A stretch of DNA of 12,939 nt from contig USJP01000014.1 in NCBI GenBank assembly GCA_900555105.1, forward strand, positions 1-12,939, given 5' to 3'. The stretch comes from an uncultured Coriobacteriaceae bacterium (GTDB lineage Bacteria > Actinomycetota > Coriobacteriia > Coriobacteriales > UMGS124). The translations under genes were made by a program, and so were the position numbers. Below are positions 1-6,509 of the stretch, one piece after another (the first letter of the stretch is position 1; each line of letters opens with the position of its first letter). A model generated the notes under the pieces. That model was not told where the DNA came from. It was given only the letters and a program-made list of their open reading frames with translations, and ran no database searches.

Positions 1-1358
1 AGCGCCGCAGCTACGGCCGCGTGAACATGCCACTTGTCAGCCTGTGGGCCAATCATTCTGGCGAGGCGTTCGACTGGTACAGCTCCGTGGCCGACGACTT
101 CGTCAAAGAGAACATGACCCTCAACTACTTCCCGCCCTTCGAGGAGCATGACACCACGAAGGACCAGTTCCAGACCTTCCTGGGCTGCATCGACTTCAAG
201 GAAGACCCGCTCAAGCAGTTCGAGACCTCGCCGTGGGTGAAGCTCGGCCAGCTCAACCAGGCAAAGGCCGAGGAAGAGGGTGTCGAGTTCCTCTTCTCCA
301 CCGCCGCTCAGAAGCTCCTGACCAACGAGTCGGGTGCCGTTGTGGGCGCCATCGGCATGGACGAGTCGGGCGCTTACACGCAGGTAAACGCCGCCAAGGG
401 CGTCATTCTCACCACGGGCGGCTTCTGCCAGTTCGGCGCGGGCGCCGAGGTCATGTGCAAGGTCTTCACGCCCAACATGTACAAGAACTACAAGCTCATT
501 CGTGGCTCCGAGCCCACCTGGCAGCCCATGTTCACCGTCAACCCCGGCCCCATCCAGGGCTCCGTTGGCGACGGCCAGCTCATGGCCATCTGGGTCGGCG
601 CCGAGATGGACCCGTTCTGCGACGCGGGCATGGGCTCGTGCGAGACGGGCATCGGCGGCACCGTGGCCCTGTGCGTAAACAAGAACGGTGAGCGTTTCTA
701 CAACGAGGACATCGGCATCTGGGAGAAGCATGACCAGGTGCTGCGCCAGCCTGAGCAGACCTGCTTTGACATTATCGATGTCAACTGGCGCGATCGCCTG
801 CCCTACCAGGCCACGGGTCACCGCAACTTCGACTACCACGAGCACCAGGTGGCCAACGGGTTCGACGGCATCACGTACGTGAACACGTTCCACGATGAGT
901 TCATGTCCTCCGTCGGCAACCCGGAGGGTATCATCCCTTCGCTCGATCCGCACGCTGGCACGGTCTACGGCGCCGAGACGCTTGAGGAGCTCGCCGAGAT
1001 GATCGGCGTGCCGCAGGACACCTTCCTGGCAACGGTCGCTCGCTACAATGAGCTCGTCGCCAAGGGCCATGACGACGACTTTGGCTGCGACTCCCAGAAG
1101 CTGTTCCCCATCGACACGCCGCCGTTCTTCGCCTGCAGCGCAACGGCAGCACCCAACTTCGCCGCCTACGCTGGCCTCAAGACCGACGGCAAGATGCGCG
1201 TCCTTGGCCATGACGGCAAGCCGATTGCGGGCCTGTGGGCTGCCGGCAACTGCTGCGGCGGCAAGTTTGGCCCCAGCTACTTCACGCCCATCCCTGGCAT
1301 GAACCACGGCAACGCCGTCACGCACGGCTACTACGTGGGCCAGTACGCCGCGGAGTAG
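1..1358 (+). CDS. FAD-dependent oxidoreductase (fumarate reductase flavoprotein-like), C-terminal part
   Basis: The frame is open to the left edge with no stop before the GTG at 21, so the gene starts outside the window and the GTG is probably internal. The visible 445 or so residues match the FAD_binding_2 / fumarate reductase flavoprotein family. Seen are the NKNGERFYNED motif (a conserved G-x-R-F-x-N-E element), the segment GVILTTGGF typical of the FAD-domain core, and a C-terminal GLWAAGNCCGG...PGMNHGNAVTHG block that closes over the FAD. The N-terminal GxGxxG dinucleotide fold, any Tat signal and any FMN or haem domain lie outside. Eggerthellaceae carry many such proteins reducing fumarate-like, steroid or phenolic acceptors; the substrate cannot be told here. 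It is followed by an intrinsic terminator, so it ends its transcription unit. Confidence 0.9.
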   Translation, partial: RRSYGRVNMPLVSLWANHSGEAFDWYSSVADDFVKENMTLNYFPPFEEHDTTKDQFQTFLGCIDFKEDPLKQFETSPWVKLGQLNQAKAEEEGVEFLFSTAAQKLLTNESGAVVGAIGMDESGAYTQVNAAKGVILTTGGFCQFGAGAEVMCKVFTPNMYKNYKLIRGSEPTWQPMFTVNPGPIQGSVGDGQLMAIWVGAEMDPFCDAGMGSCETGIGGTVALCVNKNGERFYNEDIGIWEKHDQVLRQPEQTCFDIIDVNWRDRLPYQATGHRNFDYHEHQVANGFDGITYVNTFHDEFMSSVGNPEGIIPSLDPHAGTVYGAETLEELAEMIGVPQDTFLATVARYNELVAKGHDDDFGCDSQKLFPIDTPPFFACSATAAPNFAAYAGLKTDGKMRVLGHDGKPIAGLWAAGNCCGGKFGPSYFTPIPGMNHGNAVTHGYYVGQYAAE

Positions 1359-1388
1359 GTTTTCGTAAACGGCAGGTTAGCAAGCAAG

Positions 1389-1425
1389 CGGCCGGCGCTT
1401 CCGATTGGAGGTGCCGGCCGTTTTT
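1389..1425 (+). terminator. Rho-independent terminator after the FAD oxidoreductase
   Basis: A 10-bp GC-rich stem (CGGCCGGCGC at 1389-1398 with GTGCCGGCCG at 1411-1420, one G-U pair), a 12-nt loop and a run of five T at 1421-1425. It begins 31 nt after the stop codon. Confidence 0.9.
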
Positions 1426-1615
1426 GGCGAGATAGAAATTTGCAGAAAACGAGATAGGACGGGCAAGGCTGAGGGCATGGTAGGCAGGCGGAAGCCACGG
1501 CGAGGTCGGGAGCGCGACGGGCGGGGCCGGGTTCAGCGAAGCACAGAATGCGCCCAGGCCGGAAACGAACAAGCGCCGAGCCAAGCACCCAAGCCGCGCC
1601 AGCCCCAAAACTGCC

Positions 1616-1738
1616 GCATGTTTGCGTTTTAATTCTAGCCGGGCGCATAAGGGAAAAGTGCGCGAGCCGTCTACCTGGGGCGATGTGCAGCACGGATAGA
1701 GGGCTGCCCGCTCGCGTCGGATTAAAACGCAAACATGC
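1616..1738. repeat. 123-nt element bounded by perfect 18-bp inverted repeats
   Basis: GCATGTTTGCGTTTTAAT at 1616-1633 is the exact reverse complement of 1721-1738. Two further pairs nest inside: CGCGAGC 1661-1667 with GCTCGCG 1710-1716, and GCAGC 1687-1691 with GCTGC 1703-1707. A run of five T follows at 1743-1747. The element lies in the gap between the oxidoreductase terminator and the DUF1294 promoter. It could be a small non-autonomous transposable element, a structured RNA, or paired operator sites. I see no clear target-site duplication. The rest of 1426-1765 shows no gene I can support. Confidence 0.7.
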
Positions 1739-1765
1739 CTGATTTTTCGCGCAGGCGGGGCGCGG

Positions 1766-1774
1766 TGCTATGAT
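1766..1774 (+). promoter_or_regulatory. Extended -10 promoter for the DUF1294 gene
   Basis: TGCTATGAT gives an extended -10 (TG-n-TATGAT, hexamer 1769-1774) with no good -35. Transcription would start near 1781, so the GTG at 1775 cannot be the start codon. This supports the ATG at 1808, which has GGAG at 1800-1803. Confidence 0.5.
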
Positions 1775-1807
1775 GTGCGGCCGTACTTCCGAGCGAATTG
1801 GAGCGGC

Positions 1808-2431
1808 ATGAGCCCCTTTGTCACGTACCTGCTAGCTGCAAACGTGGTGGCGTTCCTTGCGTACGCCGTCGACTTCTTCCTATGCGGGTTCTTCCCCGAC
1901 CTGGACGATACCAAGACCAATGCCGTCGTCATGGACCTGTTCCCGGTGGCCGGCGGCGCCGTGGGCACGCTGTTGGCACTGTTCGTATGGAGCGGAAGGC
2001 TCCCCGGGCATCGGATAAACAAGGGCAACGTGGCTTGGTGGTTTCTCGCCTTTGCCTGCCTGATTGTGTGGAGCGCTATCACGGCCGTCGTCACAGGTCT
2101 AGTGCACGTAAGCCCAGAGGAACTTCTCGCCTCTTGGAACTTGACCGTGCTCAAGGTGCTGGGCGTATACCTGGCGGTGATTAACCTGGTCACGCTTGTG
2201 ATCTTCATCACGGACAAAGCAGCGGCCTCAAACGGCAACGACCCCAGAAAGCGCATGCCCGAAGCATGCCTTCTGGGACTCTGCCTTGCAGGCGGCTCCG
2301 TCGGCGGCCTCATAGGCATGTATGCCACGAGGCACAAAACAAAGAAGTGGTACTTCGTCTACGGGCTGCCGGTGTTCCTGGCGCTGGATGCGGGCCTCGT
2401 GGTCTTCGCCCACAACGCAGGGCTGGTTTAG
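1808..2431 (+). CDS. DUF1294 family membrane protein, apparently internally duplicated
   Basis: This 207-residue, strongly hydrophobic protein has about six predicted membrane segments. Residues 126-200 carry the DUF1294 signature: N126, the F-x-x-D-K motif at D136-K137, R149/P151-E152, the GG pair at 162-163 and R-H-K at 175-177 before a final hydrophobic segment. Residues 12-88 repeat the pattern in weakened form: N12, D22, GG at 49-50, GHRINK near 68-72, then hydrophobic segments. In that copy D-K has become D-F and P-E is lost. DUF1294 has no established function; single-domain members are usually about 90-130 residues, so this protein is about twice as long. ATG 1808 is chosen over GTG 1775 because of the SD GGAG and the promoter position. 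It stands alone and converges with the ATPase gene downstream. Confidence 0.85.
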   Translation: MSPFVTYLLAANVVAFLAYAVDFFLCGFFPDLDDTKTNAVVMDLFPVAGGAVGTLLALFVWSGRLPGHRINKGNVAWWFLAFACLIVWSAITAVVTGLVHVSPEELLASWNLTVLKVLGVYLAVINLVTLVIFITDKAAASNGNDPRKRMPEACLLGLCLAGGSVGGLIGMYATRHKTKKWYFVYGLPVFLALDAGLVVFAHNAGLV

Positions 2432-2548
2432 ACCAAGGGGCCGTGGGGGCTCATCAGTGCCTGGACGCAGTCGGCCATATCTCAGCATACATTTGCCTCA
2501 GTTGCCTAACCCCAGCCCCGCGGTCACTAGCGCCCGGACACCCGCAAC

Positions 2549-3844
2549 CTAAGCTCCTAGCGCGCGCACCGGGATGACGTACATGCCCTCCTCTGCCCGC
2601 CAAGCGTATTCGCCAGTACCCGTAAGAACCGCAAGGAACTCGGGAGGGCGCGTGCGCGCCTGGGGATTGGCTATCAGCTTTGAACGAAGGCGCTTGAGCG
2701 ACGCAATGCCCTGGTCGGCCTTTGCCGATCCCAGCTTGCACTCAAATGCTGCCCACCGGCCATCGGGCAGCTCAATAATGGCGTCAGCCTCAAGGCCGGT
2801 GTCATCGCGGTAATACATTACTTCCGCTGGTCCATCCGGAAGCGCCTGCGCATACACCGCCAGGTCGCGCATGCAAAGGTTCTCGTATACCAGGCCAAAC
2901 GTCTGCCAATCCTCCAGGAGCGACTCCTCGTTCATGCCAAGAAGCGCCACCGCAAGAGAAGGGTCGGCAAGATAGCGCTTTGGTTTGACGGCCAAGCGCT
3001 TCGGGGGCCTCCATTCAGGCACCCAACCAGGCACCTCTTCTACAGCATACAGGTCCTTGAGCAAGGAGACATAGGAAGCAAGCGTCTGCACACTCACAAG
3101 GGCCTCATCCCCCGCCGATATATCAGCAAGCAAAACCTTGTACGTAACCGCCTGGCCCACATTTCGGGCAATGGAGCGGGCAATGCGCCGCGCGATAAAA
3201 GCGTCCTTGCCATGGCGGGGGATGCTCTCCTCAAAGAGGAGCTTAAGATACTCCCGTGCGGTCACCTGCGCCTGACTGGCGGAAAGATCGAGGACTTCAG
3301 GCCAGCCTCCCCTGCAGACAAGGCGAGCCATTGTCGCAGCGTCCCCCTGCACTACGGCATTGGTGAACTTGCCGTCAAAAAGCCCGGCGAGCGACACAAC
3401 CGCACTTGAGTCACCCGATTCTTGGAGAGACATGGGCCTCATTCGGATTCTGCCGATTCGCCCCGACCCACTGTGAAGCGCAGCCGCCTCGTCTGCGTTC
3501 TTTACCATCGGCGTTGACGATCCCGTCAGAATCCAGGCTCCGCGCAGACCCCTCTGCATATCCACATCGTGACGCACGGCATTCCAAATCATCGGGGCCT
3601 TCTGCCACTCATCGACAACGTGAGGGCGCTCGCCCACCAACATCGCGCGTGGGTCGGAGCATGCCAGCGAGAGCGCCTCGTCCACGTAGCTCACACTATT
3701 TGCCTGGCTGCGTGCCGTCCAAGTCTTGCCACACCACTTGGTTCCAGCCACTTCGACGGCACCAAAAATACCCAGGTACTGACGAACCTGTTCGTCAACG
3801 ATGCGGGGCATGTACTGATCCCTGGGTGGCAAGACATTCGGCAT
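2549..3844 (-). CDS. AAA_14/DUF4143 family ATPase, copy 1
   Basis: A 431-residue ATP-binding protein. The N-terminal AAA_14 domain shows Walker A GTKWCGKT (34-41), Walker B ending VVDEW (D78-E79) and a sensor-like ILTGS (105-109). The C-terminal DUF4143 region ends in a restriction-endonuclease-like pattern, E352-x-D354 ... E368-C-K370, resembling the PD-(D/E)xK fold. The Trp-Cys in Walker A marks a subfamily shared with the second copy at 6510. Start ATG 3844 has AAGGAG (3851-3856 on the plus strand) six bases upstream; an in-frame ATG at residue 12 is a weaker alternative. The gene is monocistronic, convergent with the DUF1294 gene, and preceded by a 23-bp-phased repeat array. The family is widespread in anaerobes and archaea with no settled role. 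A cytosolic DNA-associated ATPase/nuclease is inference. Confidence 0.92.
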   Translation of the reverse strand: MPNVLPPRDQYMPRIVDEQVRQYLGIFGAVEVAGTKWCGKTWTARSQANSVSYVDEALSLACSDPRAMLVGERPHVVDEWQKAPMIWNAVRHDVDMQRGLRGAWILTGSSTPMVKNADEAAALHSGSGRIGRIRMRPMSLQESGDSSAVVSLAGLFDGKFTNAVVQGDAATMARLVCRGGWPEVLDLSASQAQVTAREYLKLLFEESIPRHGKDAFIARRIARSIARNVGQAVTYKVLLADISAGDEALVSVQTLASYVSLLKDLYAVEEVPGWVPEWRPPKRLAVKPKRYLADPSLAVALLGMNEESLLEDWQTFGLVYENLCMRDLAVYAQALPDGPAEVMYYRDDTGLEADAIIELPDGRWAAFECKLGSAKADQGIASLKRLRSKLIANPQARTRPPEFLAVLTGTGEYAWRAEEGMYVIPVRALGA

Positions 3845-3879
3845 TGGCTGCTCCTTACGATGAAAACGCTAGCAATGCA

Positions 3880-3885
3880 AGTATA
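3880..3885 (-). promoter_or_regulatory. -10 element of ATPase copy 1
   Basis: TATACT on the minus strand, 24 bp before the SD. The expected -35 position (about 3903-3908) has no good match, so an activator may be needed. An alternative weak -10 (TAAAAG at 3906-3901) aligns better with the CCTGGTA motif shared with copy 2. The assignment is tentative. Confidence 0.45.
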
Positions 3886-3920
3886 GGCATCGACAATCTC
3901 TTTTACCAGGCGCGTTATCG

Positions 3921-3997
3921 ATTTTCCGACAATTCTATTAATGATTTTCCGATAATTCTATTCGTCATTTTCCGTTAATTTCATTAACGATTTTCCG
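3921..3997 (-). repeat. Four-copy, 23-bp-phased direct repeat array upstream of ATPase copy 1
   Basis: The octamer ATTTTCCG (plus strand) occurs at 3921, 3944, 3967 and 3990, exactly 23 bp apart each time. Read in the gene direction the unit is CGGAAAATC followed by an ATTAATAGAATTGT-like half. The first three intervals also conserve the TAAT core. The array ends just upstream of the -35 position of the ATPase promoter. The AT-rich units stand out from the GC-rich surroundings. Repeats of this kind resemble operator or replication iterons; no replication gene is present. Confidence 0.85.
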
Positions 3998-4051
3998 ACT
4001 ATCTGACCTGTCACTTGCCGGATGGATGAATAGAACCGACTGGACCGGGCG

Positions 4052-4161
4052 TCTGCACATTCGCGGATCAATCGTGCCAAACGGACCAAAACGGGCTCCG
4101 GAATCGTCCTGAAATGGTCCATTCTGCACACATGACCAAACAAACGTGCCGAATGGACCAA
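4052..4161. repeat. Imperfect ~72-bp tandem duplication
   Basis: Three words recur in the same order about 72 bp apart: TCTGCACA (4052, 4123), CGTGCC (4073, 4145) and GGACCAA (4083, 4155). On the minus strand the best pair is TTGGTCCATTCGGCACG and TTGGTCCGTTTGGCACG, 15 of 17 identical. A degenerate third copy (ATGGACCATTTCAGGACG) lies between. It may be a decayed array of the kind seen beside the ATPases. The rest of 3998-4368 holds no gene I can support. Confidence 0.5.
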
Positions 4162-4368
4162 CTTGTCTTCAAGCCTCCTTGAGACACGCCCCGGGAGATC
4201 AGGAAGAAAGATGACCACGGTACCCAAAGACCGCCTTGAAGCGCTCGGCCTTCTTGAGCAGGTCCGGAAGTCTATCCTTCAGCCCGCCGAGATACTCATC
4301 CATCCCTAACCTGACCGGGAAAGGCGGCATCTGACTCTAATTGAAAAGCCGTAATCACCGACACATTC

Positions 4369-4414
4369 TGGAAAAGCTGCAATTCGCAGCAGAAATACCT
4401 TGGAAAATCTGCAA
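4369..4414 (+). repeat. Two-copy direct repeat, 32-bp phase, upstream of the ATPase fragment
   Basis: TGGAAAAGCTGCAA at 4369-4382 and TGGAAAATCTGCAA at 4401-4414 match at 13 of 14 bases and are 32 bp apart. The last copy ends 22 bp before the ATG of the truncated ATPase. The GGAAAA core also appears in the arrays at 3921-3997 (minus strand) and 10441-10551. Confidence 0.6.
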
Positions 4415-4436
4415 GTTGGAGGCAAGGGGGTCCGAG

Positions 4437-4661
4437 ATGCGTCGCAAGATGGCCGATACGGTACGCGCATGGCGAGCAAACAGAGGCGAAGAATGCCTGC
4501 TCATCAAGGGAGTACGGCAGGTTGGAAAGACCTACATCGTCCGCGAGGTCGGACGGGAAGATTATGAGAGCTTCATCGAAGTCAACTTCATCGAGCAACC
4601 TGCTGCACGCCAGGCCTTCTTTGTCATACCCCACGCGACATCAAGAGAGACTGACCCGTGA
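4437..4661 (+). pseudogene. Truncated AAA_14 ATPase (N-terminal fragment)
   Basis: From ATG 4437 the reading frame gives an N-terminal AAA_14 segment: a basic start (MRRKMADTVRAW), Walker A GVRQVGKT at about residues 23-30, and the SFIEVNFIEQP strand that follows it in this family. Homology stops near 4615; the frame then runs through unrelated residues to a TGA at 4659-4661. Family members are about 400 residues, so more than three quarters are missing, including Walker B and DUF4143. A GGGGG tract lies six bases before the ATG. The Walker A is the ordinary GxRQxGKT form, unlike the KWCGKT form of the two intact copies, so this came from a different subfamily. It is probably the remnant of a deletion. 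A short functional protein is unlikely. Confidence 0.75.
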
Positions 4662-4792
4662 GATTGCCGACGTCGGCCCCGTGAGGAACCAGGCGATCCA
4701 GGCGTAAGGTGCCGCCATGCTGATGGGACAGAGGCCAAGGGACCCAAACGGCCCCCATCGCTCTCGCGCTGAAATAGACGTTTTGTATCCAT
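4562..4792 (-). CDS. Possible small protein or 5' remnant of a lost gene
   Basis: A 76-residue reading frame starting MDTKRLFQRESDGG. I recognise no family. It is listed because its start is well equipped: AGGAGG lies seven bases before the ATG (4800-4805 on the plus strand), and a TATACT -10 box lies at 4821-4826. Further upstream on the same strand is a two-copy 33-bp repeat (4940-4987). The layout of repeat array, TATACT, SD and ATG matches that of the intact ATPase genes. The residues after about 14 are rich in Ser, Arg and Gly and look non-native, and the 3' end overlaps the antisense ATPase fragment. It may be a 5' stub of a deleted gene rather than a working one. Confidence 0.3.
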   Translation of the reverse strand: MDTKRLFQRESDGGRLGPLASVPSAWRHLTPGSPGSSRGRRRQSHGSVSLDVAWGMTKKAWRAAGCSMKLTSMKLS

Positions 4793-4820
4793 GCTTTGAC
4801 CTCCTGCGTTTGCCCCCAGC

Positions 4821-4826
4821 AGTATA
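4821..4826 (-). promoter_or_regulatory. -10-like TATACT before the 4792 start
   Basis: TATACT on the minus strand, the same hexamer as at both intact ATPase genes, with the SD 15 bp further on. There is no clear -35 (CTCTGT at 17 bp spacing). Confidence 0.35.
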
Positions 4827-4939
4827 GTGGCATTTCTGGGACCACAGAGAAATTCGAAGAGAGCCAAACCGCACTCGGACACGCAAGGCCCAAGCCCTCG
4901 GCGCTCAAAATCTGGTGAGCTCGGAAAGTCGACCCAACC

Positions 4940-4987
4940 TCTGCATTTTTGTCAAAACGAGCCCTCTCAAGGTCTGCATTTTTGTCA
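4940..4987. repeat. Two-copy 15-bp direct repeat, 33-bp phase
   Basis: TCTGCATTTTTGTCA is perfectly repeated at 4940-4954 and 4973-4987, 33 bp start to start, with unrelated 18-bp spacers. The 33-bp phase equals that of the array at 10441-10551, but the core sequence differs. It lies upstream (minus strand) of the start at 4792. Confidence 0.65.
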
Positions 4988-5010
4988 CTTCCATGCGTGG
5001 CCCCTCATCA

Positions 5011-5050
5011 CTTTGAGTGATTCTGCAACATGTAGCAGTTTCACTCAAAG
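5011..5050. repeat. 40-nt interrupted palindrome
   Basis: CTTTGAGTGA at 5011-5020 pairs perfectly with TCACTCAAAG at 5041-5050. Inside, CTGC (5023-5026) pairs with GCAG (5035-5038) around an ACATGT centre. There is no T-run on either side, so an operator or RNA hairpin is more likely than a terminator. The remaining 110 bp to the kinase stop codon hold only a short GCCCCC-A-GGGGGC palindrome (5097-5109). Confidence 0.55.
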
Positions 5051-5159
5051 CGATTCAACGTGATGCCGCGCTTCCAGTGCCGCTCACGACCCCAACGCCC
5101 CCAGGGGGCAACACACACGGGTCATTTACAGCGCAGGCCATCCGCTTCTCCTCAGCACG

Positions 5160-6245
5160 CTACGCAAGCAGGGCATCTACCTGCACGTTCTTGAGACGGT
5201 TGACGGCATCGAGCTTCCAGGAGGGGTAATCGTGGCCTGGGTCGGTGTACTCGAAATCCTTGAGCCCGATGAGCTTAACGCGAATCTGCGGAGTCATGAG
5301 CTCGCGAGCGATGGGGATGAAGCCGGCGCCGATCTTCGGGCCAATCATGGAGAGATACCCGTCGAAGTCGTCTTGCTCCATCATCATGGGCAGGCAGGCC
5401 ATGTTGTGGTCAAACAGGGGCGCCATCCGCAGGACCTCGCCCGTATCGTTGTCCACGATGAAGCCATAATTACCCGCATGCCGATCGACGTTTGCCATGA
5501 CGGCATCCATGGCAACCATCTCGCGGAACGACTCCTCAGCGTTGTGCTGAGAGCAAAAGTCGAGCATGTCATCGACATCAAAAACTCGGTCAAAGAATCG
5601 ATGGGCCGAGACGAACCCTTCCTTTTCAGAGGTAAACAAGGGGCATTTGCAGGCAAGCTGCCCATGAAACTTCATAAGCGAGTAGGGCACGTGAGGGACT
5701 TTTGCCGCCTTCAGCAAGTCTGCCGCCAACACCTCGGAATATGGTTCAAACCCAGCGTTGGCATAGCCCGATGAACCCCGCTTGAGCAGGGAAATCTCGT
5801 CTCCTTCTCGTATCCAGCACTTGGCAAATGACCCCGACGTCGCAAACTCAGGCGAGGTGGGAGAATTCGCCCGGCCATACATTCCCGTGCCGTCAAAGGC
5901 GATGCGCGCAATGACGTCATCGAATGGGTTCCTGTAGAGTGATACGTCATCCCAGGTCAGCGGCTCATCATCGCGTTTCATCCAGAAGGTATCAGTCAGG
6001 GACAGACAGCGCACCATTCCAATGAAATCATGACGCGTCATGAGGCCCAGCTCACGCATGAGGCGCTCAATCGAATTGCGGCGCCTGGCAATACGGCGGT
6101 AATCAATTTAATCGTTGATATCAACAAAGCCGTACGGCAAATACGAGCCCAACCGTTCGACCTCGATATAGCGATAGTCCACAAGGCGCTGTTCCTCACG
6201 ATACGTCGCAACGACCGTGTCCTTATTCATCAACTGATACAGCAT
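5160..6245 (-). pseudogene. HipA-like Ser/Thr kinase interrupted by one in-frame stop
   Basis: The gene starts at ATG 6245 behind GGAGGAGGT (6251-6259 on the plus strand). It reads 45 residues (MLYQLMNKDTVVATY ... GFVDIND), meets TAA at 6108-6110, and continues in the same frame with no shift to the TAG at 5160-5162. Downstream of the stop the frame gives 16 residues and then ATG 6059, which opens a 299-residue segment. Numbered from that ATG, the HipA-like kinase core shows K93 (LLKRGSS, likely ATP lysine), the catalytic loop NVDRHAGNYGF (D192, H194, N197) and the metal-binding PLFDHN (D217). The N-terminal part resembles the lead-in of phage- or island-borne HipA-like proteins. No antitoxin-type HTH gene is adjacent. 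The stop could be a true mutation, a sequencing error, or a site where translation restarts at 6059, although no SD is evident there. Confidence 0.8.
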
Positions 6246-6293
6246 CTCGCACCTCCTCCGATGTCTCCCGGCACGCACTCAAAACTGGCAGAC

Positions 6294-6299
6294 ATTATA
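6294..6299 (-). promoter_or_regulatory. -10 element of the HipA-like kinase gene
   Basis: A perfect TATAAT on the minus strand, about 48 bp before the ATG at 6245. The -35 region is weak. The promoter is divergent from that of ATPase copy 2 across a 264-bp gap. Confidence 0.55.
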
Positions 6300-6384
6300 C
6301 GACGGCAAGCACAGTCAGCATCACGACCGATGAATAGCACGTTCCCAGCAGTTCAACCGCTACAAAACTCATGCCCTATTCACT

Positions 6385-6453
6385 ATATTCTTACTAATGA
6401 ATCCGTCATATTCTTCACAATACATCTGTCATATTCTTACTAATAGAAATCTC
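6385..6453 (+). repeat. Three-copy, 23-bp-phased direct repeat array upstream of ATPase copy 2
   Basis: ATATTCTT occurs at 6385, 6408 and 6431, exactly 23 bp apart. Each is followed by an ACTAAT-like half (ACTAATGA, CACAATAC, ACTAATAG). A fourth, half-degenerate unit follows in phase: ACTAACGA at 6462. The unit length equals that of the array before ATPase copy 1. The second half of one unit, ACTAATAGAAATCTC, matches ATTAATAGAATTGTC of the other array at 12 of 15 bases, while the first halves differ. Confidence 0.85.
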
Positions 6454-6474
6454 CCAAAAGTACTAACGACCTGG

Positions 6475-6480
6475 TATACT
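6475..6480 (+). promoter_or_regulatory. Extended -10 element of ATPase copy 2
   Basis: TGGTATACT, an extended -10 with hexamer TATACT. There is no good -35 (6452-6457 lies in the edge of the repeat array). Transcription would start near 6487, giving a leader of about 23 nt with AAGGAGG at 6499-6505. Confidence 0.6.
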
Positions 6481-6509
6481 CCTTGGAAATAAAACGGTAA
6501 GGAGGAAAC

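Noticed and set aside
1331..1732. Minus-strand frame of 133 codons in the 1426-1765 gap
   Set aside because: It runs through the terminator at 1389-1425 and the inverted-repeat element and resembles no family.
3958..4227. Minus-strand frame of 89 codons upstream of ATPase copy 1
   Set aside because: It has a TTG start with no SD, and its 3' part is made of the 23-bp repeats; no protein family is recognised.
4666..4677. 12-bp perfect palindrome GCCGACGTCGGC
   Set aside because: Short, GC-rich and inside overlapping degenerate sequence; likely by chance.
6385..6453. Replication origin iterons
   Set aside because: The 23-bp phasing is iteron-like, but there is no rep gene, DnaA-box cluster or plasmid gene; the position at an ATPase promoter fits an operator better.
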